Of a DNA stretch of 64,000 bases, positions 49,726-62,655 are shown in pieces. The translations under genes were made by a program, and so were the position numbers. The stretch is taken from positions 20,334-84,333 of the forward strand of contig JAPYMA010000598.1 of assembly GCA_035041965.1 (NCBI GenBank), in the 5' to 3' direction. The DNA comes from Anisakis pegreffii (taxonomy: Eukaryota > Nematoda > Chromadorea > Rhabditida > Anisakidae). Positions within the stretch are counted from its first letter, which is position 1. Each line of letters starts with the position of its first letter. The notes under the pieces are model-generated. The model was given only the letters and a program-made list of their open reading frames with translations, was not told the DNA's origin and made no database searches.

Positions 49726-49815
49726 CAGTGTTGGGCGCTCTCGCTATTTCGCTATCGAAAAGAAGTCCGCTATGCCGCTATCGTTACCGCTATTACCCCG
49801 GACATCGCTACTGCC
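49726..49815. repeat. gctattWcgcta-rich dispersed repeat
   Basis: Starts cagtgttgggcgctctcgct and is built of repeated cgctat words, ending near accccggacatcgc. It shares its vocabulary with the elements at 13112-13232 and 50737-50818, so these are likely one small repeat family. Confidence 0.5.
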
Positions 49816-49907
49816 TACTCTAAAAACCTCATTACGCCACTGAATTATTGAAACTTTTCATTGATGAGCACGCATTTTTGAAATGAATATGGGAAACATT
49901 ATTAAAA

Positions 49908-49973
49908 CAGAATCCACCTCCACATCTGAACCCACTACTACAGAATCCACCTCTACACCTGAACACACTATTA
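49908..49973. repeat. 33-bp tandem duplication (2 copies)
   Basis: Two copies begin at 49908 and 49941 with cagaatccacctc and differ by a few substitutions. The period is a multiple of three, but no gene is supported around it. Confidence 0.75.
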
Positions 49974-50736
49974 CAGATGTTTTTTTCCTCGAATCGCTCA
50001 CAAGAGCTCGGTGGCTTCGAATTTAGTGCAGTTTTGCAGCAAAAAAAATGCATTCAGATAACTCAGTGATTGAGGTACTATACCAGCGGTTCTCATAAGG
50101 GGTGGAAGTACCCATTTTAGGTAATTTGAAGATGTCAATAGGTAATGGAGAGGGTCGGAAAATTAGTATTTCGTACAGTTTTATGTTATGATAGAACTTC
50201 ATCCTACTTTCTGAGTATCATTAGCTCGTTCGGGCCTAACAGGGTTTTCATTTCTTTTACCGGAGTTTTCATTGTTTTCCTTGCTGCTACAATCACTCTC
50301 ATAGCTTTTATCACCAAAAATGTTCTCTTTTGCTAATTTCTCATTTATTTCACTCAACAGTTAAAGTCAAATTCTCATTCCATCAAATGCACTCTATAAC
50401 TGATCATTTGACTGTTTAACATTGCTGAGCAATAATATTCGATTGCTGTATTGTTGATTCTGGCTGTCAACACTCGTCAACGTATCTAGTAAATAGTATA
50501 TGCTACAGAATAAGAAACTGCTTTGAATTGTGAAGTGAAATGAGACGAAGTGAATAAGAAAACTCATCAAGAAAACGATATTCGCATGTATTAGCTATGA
50601 GAGTCAATACAACATTGAAAGAGAATGAAAACAAAGAATGAGAAAAAACATGAAAAGAATGAGAATTCATCTAAATCAGTTTGAAGTGAGCGCGTCACAG
50701 ACAATAGTGCGCAGTAACTCAATATTAATCAAATTA

Positions 50737-50818
50737 AATAACTCTATATTACTTATAATCGGTGCTGGGCAATAGCGCGCTATTGTCCGACACTGATTAT
50801 AAGTAAAATAGAGTTATT
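50737..50818. repeat. 82-bp near-perfect palindrome
   Basis: The two 41-base arms meet at about 50777/50778 (centre agcg/cgct) and agree at roughly 36 of 41 positions. The outer parts (aataactctat, acttataatc) and the core (caatagcg) are both symmetric, so there is no loop. It would extrude as a cruciform or fold as a long RNA hairpin. Confidence 0.9.
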
Positions 50819-50937
50819 TTAACTTGTAACAAGTTGTGATTTCTTTCATTCCAACTCTTAATGACTTATGAAAGCCGAGTGATGAACATATCTTTTTTGC
50901 AATTATACATTAAACTTTCTACCTTTTCATCAAGAGC

Positions 50938-51619
50938 CTTATCAGGCTGCAACGTGAAATCCATCCGGTAAAAGATGTGATTCGATTCAATGATAGCACT
51001 CTTTCTATCATCACAAAACAACTCCACGAATGCAACGTTCGGAGTACCGTCTTCAGCAAATTCTAAATCAATGCCTCATTTATATATCTCACAAAAGAAC
51101 AGATTCGCTTTCACGATAATCGATATAGATCAATTTCAACTGCAATCCACGATTTGGATACGGCAAGGTCCAGTGTACTGCGCTTGCATCTCGTAGTACA
51201 TTGATTGAAGTACATTTTGACACCATAAGTTTCCAATAAACACAAGCACTAATGTCAAATGAACGGCCTGTTCAATAACAATGTAAATATGTTCTTCCAA
51301 AATTATCACATCTATATGAACTTGAGGAAAAGAGCATTGAAAAGTCAGTAGGTGCCGATAAATAGTGTTCGTTTGTGTAAGAACAGAATCTTGATTTGAA
51401 TCAGTAGTTGCAGTCGCAATTGATCTATATCGATTATCGCGAAAGCAAATCTAATCTTTGTAAGATATATCAATGAGGCATTGATTTAGAATTTGCTGAA
51501 GACCATACTCCGAACGTTGCATCCGTCGAGTTGTTTTGTGATGATAGAGAGAGTGCTATCATTGAATCGAATCACTTCTTTTACAAGATGAATTTCACGT
51601 TACAGACAGCTTGTATAAG
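50938..51619. mobile_element. Fold-back element, about 210-bp inverted arms
   Basis: The left arm (about 50938-51150) and right arm (about 51408-51619) are inverted copies with scattered differences. Matching words include aacgtgaaat, gattcgattcaatgatagca, caaattctaaatcaatgcct and cgataatcgatatagatcaa. The roughly 260-bp centre has no coding evidence. No target duplication was identified. A MITE or Foldback-type element is likely. Confidence 0.85.
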
Positions 51620-51877
51620 TGGGGTAGGCGAATAGGACGATAATATTTCAGCTCTTCTTTATCGCAAAACCGGTTTGAACCATCTAAACCTACCGATTAA
51701 CAAATTTCTACATCAACGCCATAATGTTTCTCAGAGCTTACATCAAATTTTGCGAAATTATATTCCTTTTCTTACGTATTGGTATATCGAACTTAATTCC
51801 ATTTCTTCCTGTTCACTAAAATTATAATCACAAGGTTATCTAATGATCTGGACTACCAACAGCCAAGGGAACAAACA

Positions 51878-52031
51878 CATTGAATGAGTGCCTCTGCGCT
51901 AATTGAGATGGCTTTAGAAAAATAGCTATATCTCGTCAAGAAAGCAAAAACACTTGGAAAGATATATGTTTTTCTGAATTTAGAGGTTTCGCTGGATCGA
52001 CTGGTGTACAAATATTTTAACGCCTATATTT
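51878..52031 (-). repeat. Inverted first unit of the satellite array
   Basis: The reverse complement of this stretch matches the forward divergent unit at about 52128-52320. It shares tcgatccagc, the ctaaattcagaaaa-like word, gctatttttctaaagc and tcaattagcgcagaggcact. The orientation switch falls at the aacgcctatatt word near 52020-52031. Confidence 0.85.
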
Positions 52032-52995
52032 TGCGTTCTTGAGGAGATATGACTATTTTATTAATGAAATAAGGTTTGTCATTTTCGAGCCTGCTGTCTC
52101 CTCAAGCTTGCCCAATAACCTATAAATATTTGCACATCAATCGATCCAGCAGAACCTCTGAATTCAGAAAAGCATATGTCTTTTCGAGTGATTTTGCTTT
52201 CTTGAAGGGATATAGCTATTTTTCTAAAGCCATCTCAATTAGCGCAGAGGCACTCATTCAATGCACGTTGTATCACTATAGATCAATGTTATACATTAAT
52301 ACAGCAATATAGGCGTTAAAATCTTCAAGGTACCGGTACCCTCAGCTTTGCCCGGTAACATCAAAATTTCTTTGCCCCATTCGATTGCTCAGAATCTCTA
52401 CTTCCAGAGAAACATATATTTTGTCGAGCGATTTTGCTTTCTTGGGGAGATATGGCTATTTACTTAATGAAATGCGGTTTGCCATCTCCGAGCCTGCGGT
52501 ATCCTCAAGCTTGCCCAATAACATATAAATATTTGTGCATCAATCGATCCAGCAGAATCTCTAAATTCAGAAAAGCATATATCTTTCCGAGTGATTTTGC
52601 TTTCTTGAAGCGATATAGCTATTTTTCTAAAGCCATCTCAATTAGCGCAGAGGCACACATTCAATGCACATTGTATCACTATAGATCAATGTTATTCATT
52701 AATACAGCAATATAGGCGTTAAAATCTTCAAGGTACAAGTACCCTCAGCTTTGCCCGGTAACATATAACATTGCTTTCTTGGGGAGATATGGCTATTTTA
52801 TCAAAGCTATCTCAACTGGCGCCAACGTGCTCATTGATATGCATTTCTTCACTATAGATCACTTCGTTAATATTGAAATATGGGTACATTCAAGCCTACT
52901 GTCTTCTCAAGTTTGCCCCGAAACGTATCCAAGCTTGTATGTCGTTCGATTGGGCGGAATCTCTGCTTTCGAGAGATGAAGAGGATGTAGTTAAA
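52032..52995 (+). repeat. Divergent edge units of the satellite
   Basis: Five diverged units begin (gagatat word) at 52041, 52204, 52444, 52607 and 52781. Spacings are 163, 240, 163 and 174 bp, so short and long units alternate as a dimer of about 403 bp. They carry the same landmarks as the inner A and B monomers with many substitutions. Confidence 0.85.
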
Positions 52996-53196
52996 TTTTG
53001 CCCCTGCGAGAAGATATGGCTATTTTTCTGATGCAATAGGGGTTGCCACATTTTCCTGATGCTACAAATATGGGTACATTCAAGCCTACTGTCTTCTCAA
53101 GTTTGCCCGGAAACATATTCAAATTTGTATACCATTCGATTGGGCGGAATCTCTGCTTTCAGAAAAATATATATCTTGTTGGGCGATTTTGCTTAG

Positions 53197-54260
53197 TTGA
53201 GGAGATATAGCTATTTTATCAAAGCTATCTCACCTGGCGCTGAGGTGCTCATTGATATGCATTTGATCGCTATAGATCAATTCGTTACTATAGAAATATG
53301 GGTACATTCAAGCCTACTGTCTTCTCAAGTTTGCCCGGAAACGTATCCAAGCTTGTACGTCGTTCGATTGGGCGGAATCTCTGCTTTCGAGAGTCGAAAA
53401 GGATGTAGTGAAATTTTGCCCCTGCGAGAAGATATGGCTATTTTTCTGATGCAGTAGGGGTTGCCACATTTTCCTGATGCTACAAATATGGGTACATTCA
53501 AGCCTACTGTCTTCTCAAGTTTACCCGGAAACGTATCCAAGTTTGTATATCATTCGATTGGGCGGAATCCCTGCTTTCAGAAAAATATATATCTTGTTGG
53601 GCGATTTTGCATAGCTGAGGAGATATAGCTATTTTATCAAAGCTATCTCAACTGGCGCTGAGGTGCTCATTGATATGCATTTCATCACTATAGATCACAT
53701 CGTTAATATTGAAATATGGGTACATTCAAGCCTACTGTCTTCTCAAGTTTGCCCGAAAACATATACAAATTTGTATATCATTCGATTGGGCGGAATCTCT
53801 GCTTTCAGAAAAATATATATCTTGTTGGGCGATTTTGCTTAGTTGAGGAGATATAGCTATTTTATCAAAGCTATCTCACCTGGCGCTGAGGTGCTCATTG
53901 ATATGCATTTGATCGCTATAGATCAATTCGTTACTATAGAAATATGGGTACATTCAAGCCTACTGTCTTCTCAAGTTTGCCCGGAAACGTATCCAATTTT
54001 GTATGTCGTTCGATTGGGCGGAATCTCTGCTTTCGAGAGTTGAAGAGGATGTAGTGAAATTTTGCCCCTGCGAGAAGATATGGCTATTTTTCTGATGCAA
54101 TAGGGGTTGGCACATTTTCCTGATGCTGCAAATATGGGTACATTCAAGCCTACTGTCTTCTCAAGTTTGCCCGGAAACGTATCCAATTTTGTATGTCGTT
54201 CGATTGGGCGGAATCTCTGCTTTCAGAAAAATATATATCTTGTTGGGCGATTTTGCTTAT
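53197..54260 (+). repeat. Satellite block repeated at 55553-56616
   Basis: The series A+B, A, A+B (418, 228, 418 bp) with the rare junction word gcatagctgagg at 53610 recurs exactly 2356 bp later (junction at 55966) and again in part from 63074 (junction at 63487). The copies are near-identical. Confidence 0.85.
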
Positions 54261-57200
54261 TTGAGGAGATATAGCTATTTTATCAAAGCTATCTCAACTG
54301 GCGCTGAGGTGCTCATTGATATGCATTTGATCGCTATAGATCAATTCGTTACTATAGAAATATGGGTACATTCAAGCCTACTGTCTTCTCAAGTTTGCCC
54401 GGAAACGTATCCAAATTTGTATGTCGTTCGATTGGGCGGAATCTCTGCTTCCGAGAGGTGAAGAGGATGCAGTGCAATTTTGCCCCTGCGAGAAGATATG
54501 GCTATTTTTCTGATGTAATAGGGGTTGCCACATTTTCCTGATGCTACAAATATGGGTACATTCAAGCCTACTGTCTTCTCAAGTTTGCCCGGAAACATAT
54601 TCAAATTTGTATATCATTCGATTGGGCGGAATCTCTGCTTTCAGAAAAATATATATATTGTTGGGCGATTTTGCTTAATTGAGGAAATATAGCTATTTTA
54701 TGAAAGCTATCTCACCTGGCGCTGAGGTGCTCATTGATATGCATTTCATCACTATAGATCACTTCGTTAGTATAGAAATATGGGTATATTCAAGCCTACC
54801 GTCTTCTCAAGTTTGCCCGGAAACATATCCAAATTTGTATATCATTCGATTGGGCGGAATCTCTGCTTTCAGAAAAATATATATATTGTTGGGCGATTTT
54901 GCTTAATTGAGGAAATATAGCTATTTTATGAAAGCTATCTCACCTGGCGCTGAGGTGCTCATTGATATGCATTTCATCACTATAGATCACTTCGTTAGTA
55001 TTGAAATATGGGTATATTCAAGCCTACCGTCTTCTCAAGTTTGCCCGGAAACATATTCAAATTTGTATATCATTCGATTGGGCGGAATCTCTGCTTTCAG
55101 AAAAATATATATCTTGTTGGGCGGTTTTGCTTAGTTGAGGAGATACAGCTATTTTATCAAAGCTATGTCAACTGGCGCTGAGGTGCTCATTGATATGCAT
55201 TTCATCACTATAGATCACTTCGTTAATATTGAAATATGGGTACATTCAAGCCTACTGTCTTCTCAAGTTTGCCCGGAAACGTATCCAAATTTGTATGTCG
55301 TTCGATTAGAGAGAACCTCTGCTTTCGAGAGGTGAAGAGAATGTAGTTAAATTTTGCCCCTGCGAGAAGATATGGCTATTTTTCTGATGCAATAGGGGTT
55401 GGCACATTTTCCTGATGCTACAAATATGGGTACATTCAAGCCTACCGTCTTCTCAAGTTTGCCCGGAAACATATTCAAATTTGTATATCGTTCGATTGGG
55501 CGGAATCTCTGCTTTCAGAAAAATATATATCTTGTTGGGCGATTTTGCTTAGTTGAGGAGATATAGCTATTTTATCAAAGCTATCTCACCTGGCGCTGAG
55601 GTGCTCATTGATATGCATTTGATCGCTATAGATCAATTCGTTACTATTGAAATATGGGTACATTCAAGCCTACTGTCTTCTCAAGTTTGCCCGGAAACAT
55701 ATCCAAATTTGTATATCATTCGATTGGGCGGAATCTCTGCTTTCGAGAGTCGAAAAGGATGTAGTGAAATTTTGCCCCTGCGAGAAGATATGGCTATTTT
55801 TCTGATGCAGTAGGGGTTGCCACATTTTCCTGATGCTACAAATATGGGTACATTCAAGCCTACTGTCTTCTCAAGTTTACCCGGAAGCGTATCCAAGTTT
55901 GTATATCATTCGATTGGGCGGAATCCCTGCTTTCAGAAAAATATATATCTTGTTGGGCGATTTTGCATAGCTGAGGAGATATAGCTATTTTATCAAAGCT
56001 ATCTCAACTGGCGCTGAGGTGCTCATTGATATGCATTTCATCACTATAGATCACATCGTTAATATTGAAATATGGGTACATTCAAGCCTACTGTCTTCTC
56101 AAGTTTGCCCGAAAACATATACAAATTTGTATATCATTCGATTGGGAGGAATCTCTGCTTTCAGAAAAATATATATCTTGTTGGGCGATTTTGCTTAGTT
56201 GAGGAGATATAGCTATTTTATCAAAGCTATCTCACCTGGCGCTGAGGTGCTCATTGATATGCATTTGATCGCTATAGATCAATTCGTTACTATAGAAATA
56301 TGGGTACATTCAAGCCTACTGTCTTCTCAAGTTTGCCCGGAAACGTATCCAAGCTTGTATGTCGTTCGATTGGGCGGAATCTCTGCTTTCGAGAGTTGAA
56401 GAGGATGTAGTGAAATTTTGCCCCTGCGAGAAGATATGACTATTTTTCTGATGCAGTAGGGGTTGCCACATTTTCCTGATGCTACAAATATGGGTACATT
56501 CAAGCCTACTGTCTTCTCAAGTTTGCCCGGAAACATATTCAAATTTGTATATTATTCGATTGGGCGGAATCTTTGCTTTCAGAAAAATATATATATTGTT
56601 GGGCGATTTTGCTTATTTGAGGAAATATAGCTATTTTATGAAAGCTATCTCACCTGGCGCTGAGGTGCTCATTGATATGCATTTCATCACTATAGATCAC
56701 TTCGTTAGTATTGAAATATGGGTATATTCAAGCCTACCGTCTTCTCAAGTTTGCCCGGAAACATATTCAAATTTGTATATCATTCGATTGGGCGGAATCT
56801 CTGCTTTCAGAAAAATATATATCTTGTTGGGCGATTTTGCTTAGTTGAGGAGATACAGCTATTTTATCAAAGCTATCTCACCTGGCGCTGAAGTGCTCAT
56901 TGATATGAATTTCATCACTATAGATCACTTCGTTAGTTTTGAAATATGGGTATATTCAAGCCTACCGTCTTCTCCAGTTTGCCCGGAAACATATTCAAAT
57001 TTGTATATCATTCGATTGGGCGGAATCTCTGCTTTCAGAAAAATATATATCTTGTTGGGCGATTTTGCTTAGTTGAGGAGATACAGCTATTTTATCAAAG
57101 CTATCTCAACTGGCGCTGAGGTGCTCATTGATATGCATTCGATCGCTATAGATCAATTCGTTACTATGGAAATATGGGTACATTCAAGCCCACTGTCTTC

Positions 57201-57528
57201 TCAAGTTTGCCCGGAAACATATCCAAATTTGTATATCATTCGATTGGGCGGAATCTCTGCTTTCAGAAAAATATATATCTTGTGGGGCGATTTTGCTTAG
57301 TTGAGGAGATACAGCTATTTTATCAAAGCTATGTCAACTGGCGCTGAGGTGCTCATTGATATGCATTTCATCACGATAGATCACTTCGTTAGTACAGAAA
57401 TATGGGTATATTCAAGCCTACTGTCTTCTCAAGTTTGCCCGGAAACATATTCAAATTTGTATATCATTCGATTGGGCGGAATCTCTGCTTTCAGAAAAAT
57501 ATATATCTTGTTGGGCGGTTTTGCTTAG

Positions 57529-59313
57529 TTGAGGAGATATAGCAATTTTATCAAAGCTATCTCACCTGGCGCTGAGGTGCTCATTGATATGCATTTCATC
57601 ACTATAGATCACTTCGTTAATATTGAAATATGGGTACATTCAAGCCTACTGTCTTCTCAAGTTTGCCCGGAAACGTATCCAATTTTGTACGTCGTTCGAT
57701 TAGAGAGAACCTCTGCTTTCGAGAGGTGAAGAGAATGTAGTTAAATTTTTCCCTGCGAGAAGATATGGCTATTTTTCTGATGCAATAGGGGTTGGCACAT
57801 TTTCCTGATGCTGCAAATATGGGTACATTCAAGCCTTCTGTCTTCTCAAGTTTGCCCGGAAACATATGAAAATTTGTATATCATTCGATTGGGCGGAATC
57901 TCTGCTTTCAGAAAAATATATATATTGTTGGGCGATTTTGCTTAATTGAGGAAATATAGCTATTTTATGAAAGCTATCTCACCTGGCGCTGAGGTGCTCA
58001 TTGATATGCATTTCATCACTATAGATCACTTCGTTAGGTTTGAAATATGGGTATATTCAAGCCTACCGTCTTCTCAAGTTTGCCCGGAAACATATCCAAA
58101 TTTGTATATCATTCGATTGGGCGGAATCTCTGCTTTCAGAAAAATATATATCTTGTGGGGCGATTTTGCTTAGTTGAGGAGATACAGCTATTTTATCAAA
58201 GCTATGTCAACTGGCGCTGAGGTGCTCATTGATATGCATTTCATCACGATAGATCACTTCGTTAGTACAGAAATATGGGTATATTCAAGCCTACTGTCTT
58301 CTCAAGTTTGCCCGGAAACATATTCAAATTTGTATATCATTCGATTGGGCGGAATCTCTGCTTTCAGAAAAATATATATCTTGTTGGGCGGTTTTGCTTA
58401 GTTGAGGAGATATAGCAATTTTATCAAAGCTATCTCACCTGGCGCTGAGGTGCTCATTGATATGCATTTCATCACTATAGATCACTTCGTTAATATTGAA
58501 ATATGGGTACATTCAAGCCTACTGTCTTCTAAAGTTTGCCCGGAAACATATCCAAATTTGTATATCATTCGATTGGGCGGAATCTCTGCTTTCAGAAAAA
58601 TATATATCTTGTTGGGCGGTTTTGCTTAGTTGAGGAGATATAGCAATTTTATCAAAGCTATCTCACCTGGCGCTGAGGTGCTCATTGATATGCATTTCAT
58701 CACTATAGATCACTTCGTTAATATTGAAATATGGGTACATTCAAGCCTACTGTCTTCTCAAGTTTGCCCGGAAACATATGAAAATTTGTATACCATTCGA
58801 TTGGGCGGAATCTCTGCTTTCAGAAAAATATATATATTGTTGGGCGATTTTGCTTAATTGAGGAAATATAGCTATTTTATGAAAGCTATCTCACCTGGCG
58901 CTGAGGTGCTCATTGATATGCATTTCATCACTATAGATCACTTCGTTAGGTTTGAAATATGGGTATATTCAAGCCTACCGTCTTCTCAAGTTTGCCCGGA
59001 AACATATTCAAATTTGTATATCATTCGATTGGGCGGAATCTCTGCTTTCAGAAAAATATATATCTTGTTGGGCGGTTTTGCTTAGTTGAGGAGATATAGC
59101 AATTTTATCAAAGCTATCTCACCTGGCGCTGAGGTGCTCATTGATATGCATTTCTTCACTATAGATCACTTCGTTAATATTGAAATATGGGTACATTCAA
59201 GCCTACTGTCTTCTCAAGTTTGCCCGGAAACATATTCAAATTTGTATATCATTCGATTGGGCGGAATCTCTGCTTTCAGAAAAATATATATCTTGTTGGG
59301 CGATTTTGCTTAG
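57529..59313 (+). repeat. Higher-order repeat copy 1 (1785 bp)
   Basis: One A+B pair (417 bp) followed by six A units (6 x 228 bp). The B unit has the variant aaatttttccctgcg, lacking one base found in other B units. Confidence 0.9.
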
Positions 59314-61098
59314 TTGAGGAGATATAGCAATTTTATCAAAGCTATCTCACCTGGCGCTGAGGTGCTCATTGATATGCATTTCATCACTATAGATCACTTC
59401 GTTAATATTGAAATATGGGTACATTCAAGCCTACTGTCTTCTCAAGTTTGCCCGGAAACGTATCCAATTTTGTACGTCGTTCGATTAGAGAGAACCTCTG
59501 CTTTCGAGAGGTGAAGAGAATGTAGTTAAATTTTTCCCTGCGAGAAGATATGGCTATTTTTCTGATGCAATAGGGGTTGGCACATTTTCCTGATGCTGCA
59601 AATATGGGTACATTCAAGCCTTCTGTCTTCTCAAGTTTGCCCGGAAACATATCCAAATTTGTATATCATTCGATTGGGCGGAATCTCTGCTTTCAGAAAA
59701 ATATATATCTTGTTGGGCGATTTTGCTTAATTGAGGAAATATAGCTATTTTATCAAAGCTATCTCACCTGGCGCTGAGGTGCTCATTGATATGCATTTCA
59801 TCACTATAGATCACTTCGTTAGTATTGAAATATGGGTATATTCAAGCCTACCGTCTTCTCAAGTTTGCCCGGAAACATATCCAAATTTGTATATCATTCG
59901 ATTGGGCGGAATCTCTGCTTTCAGAAAAATATATATCTTGTGGGGCGATTTTGCTTAGTTGAGGAGATACAGCTATTTTATCAAAGCTATGTCAACTGGC
60001 GCTGAGGTGCTCATTGATATGCATTTCATCACGATAGATCACTTCGTTAGTACAGAAATATGGGTATATTCAAGCCTACTGTCTTCTCAAGTTTGCCCGG
60101 AAACATATTCAAATTTGTATATCATTCGATTGGGCGGAATCTCTGCTTTCAGAAAAATATATATCTTGTTGGGCGGTTTTGCTTAGTTGAGGAGATATAG
60201 CAATTTTATCAAAGCTATCTCACCTGGCGCTGAGGTGCTCATTGATATGCATTTCATCACTATAGATCACTTCGTTAATATTGAAATATGGGTACATTCA
60301 AGCCTACTGTCTTCTCAAGTTTGCCCGGAAACATATCCAAATTTGTATATCGTTCGATTGGGCGGAATCTCTGCTTTCAGAAAAATATATATATTGTTGG
60401 GCGATTTTGCTTAATTGAGGAAATATAGCTATTTTATGAAAGCTATCTCACCTGGCGCTGAGGTGCTCATTGATATGCATTTCATCACTATAGATCACTT
60501 CGTTAGTATTGAAATATGGGTATATTCAAGCCTACTGTCTTCTCAAGTTTGCCCGGAAACATATCCAAATTTGTATATCATTCGATTGGGCGGAATCTCT
60601 GCTTTCAGAAAAATATATATATTGTTGGGCGATTTTGCTTAATTGAGGAAATATAGCTATTTTATGAAAGCTATCTCACCTGGCGCTGAGGTGCTCATTG
60701 ATATGCATTTCATCACTATAGATCACTTCGTTAGGTTTGAAATATGGGTATATTCAAGCCTACCGTCTTCTCAAGTTTGCCCGGAAACATATTCAAATTT
60801 GTATATCATTCGATTGGGCGGAATCTCTGCTTTCAGAAAAATATATATCTTGTTGGGCGGTTTTGCTTAGTTGAGGAGATATAGCAATTTTATCAAAGCT
60901 ATCTCACCTGGCGCTGAGGTGCTCATTGATATGCATTTCATCACTATAGATCACTTCGTTAATATTGAAATATGGGTACATTCAAGCCTACTGTCTTCTC
61001 AAGTTTGCCCGGAAACATATCCAAATTTGTATATCATTCGATTGGGCGGAATCTCTGCTTTCAGAAAAATATATATCTTGTTGGGCGATTTTGCTTAG
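59314..61098 (+). repeat. Higher-order repeat copy 2 (1785 bp)
   Basis: Same length and nearly the same order of variant monomers as copy 1, including the one-base-short B unit. The fifth monomer is of a different subtype. Confidence 0.9.
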
Positions 61099-62655
61099 TT
61101 GAGGAGATATAGCTATTTTATCAAAGCTATCTCACCTGGCGCTGAGGTGCTCATTGATATGCATTTCTTCACTATAGATCACTTCGTTAATATTGAAATA
61201 TGGGTACATTCAAGCCTACTGTCTTCTCAAGTTTGCCCGGAAACGTATCCAATTTTGTACGTCGTTCGATTAGAGAGAACCTCTGCTTTCGAGAGGTGAA
61301 GAGAATGTAGTTAAATTTTTCCCTGCGAGAAGATATGGCTATTTTTCTGATGCAATAGGGGTTGGCACATTTTCCTGATGCTGCAAATATGGGTACATTC
61401 AAGCCTTCTGTCTTCTCAAGTTTGCCCGGAAACATATCCAAATTTGTATATCATTCGATTGGGCGGAATCTCTGCTTTCAGAAAAATATATATATTGTTG
61501 GGCGATTTTGCTTAATTGAGGAAATATAGCTATTTTATGAAAGCTATCTCACCTGGCGCTGAGGTGCTCATTGATATGCATTTCATCACTATAGATCACT
61601 TCGTTAGTATTGAAATATGGGTATATTCAAGCCTACTGTCTTCTCAAGTTTGCCCGGAAACATATCCAAATTTGTATATCATTCGATTGGGCGGAATCTC
61701 TGCTTTCAGAAAAATATATATCTTGTGGGGCGATTTTGCTTAGTTGAGGAGATACAGCTATTTTATCAAAGCTATGTCAACTGGCGCTGAGGTGCTCATT
61801 GATATGCATTTCATCACGATAGATCACTTCGTTAGTACAGAAATATGGGTATATTCAAGCCTACTGTCTTCTCAAGTTTGCCCAGAAACATATTCAAATT
61901 TGTATATCATTCGATTGGGCGGAATCTCTGCTTTCAGAAAAATATATATCTTGTTGGGCGGTTTTGCTTAGTTGAGGAGATATAGCAATTTTATCAAAGC
62001 TATCTCACCTGGCGCTGAGGTGCTCATTGATATGCATTTCATCACTATAGATCACTTCGTTAATATTGAAATATGGGTACATTCAAGCCTACTGTCTTCT
62101 CAAGTTTGCCCGGAAACATATCCAAATTTGTATATCATTCGATTGGGCGGAATCTCTGCTTTCAGAAAAATATATATATTGTTGGGCGATTTTGCTTAAT
62201 TGAGGAAATATAGCTATTTTATGAAAGCTATCTCACCTGGCGCTGAGGTGCTCATTGATATGCATTTCATCACTATAGATCACTTCGTTAGTATTGAAAT
62301 ATGGGTATATTCAAGCCTACTGTCTTCTCAAGTTTGCCCGGAAACATATCCAAATTTGTATATCATTCGATTGGGCGGAATCTCTGCTTTCAGAAAAATA
62401 TATATATTGTTGGGCGATTTTGCTTAATTGAGGAAATATAGCTATTTTATGAAAGCTATCTCACCTGGCGCTGAGGTGCTCATTGATATGCATTTCATCA
62501 CTATAGATCACTTCGTTAGTATAGAAATATGGGTATATTCAAGCCTACCGTCTTCTCAAGTTTGCCCGGAAACATATTCAAATTTGTATATCATTCGATT
62601 GGGCGGAATCTCTGCTTTCAGAAAAATATATATCTTGTTGGGCGATTTTGCTTAG
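61099..62655 (+). repeat. Higher-order repeat copy 3 (1557 bp)
   Basis: The A+B pair (417 bp) is followed by five A units, one fewer than in copies 1 and 2. It carries the same diagnostic B variant. The following A+B pair at 62656 has the full-length B, which marks the end of this homogenised block. Confidence 0.88.

Noticed and set aside
52996..53196. Hammerhead ribozyme in B units (CTGATG words)
   Set aside because: The core needs CUGANGA plus paired GAAA and a cleavage site; the words here are CTGATGC and the rest of the core is absent.
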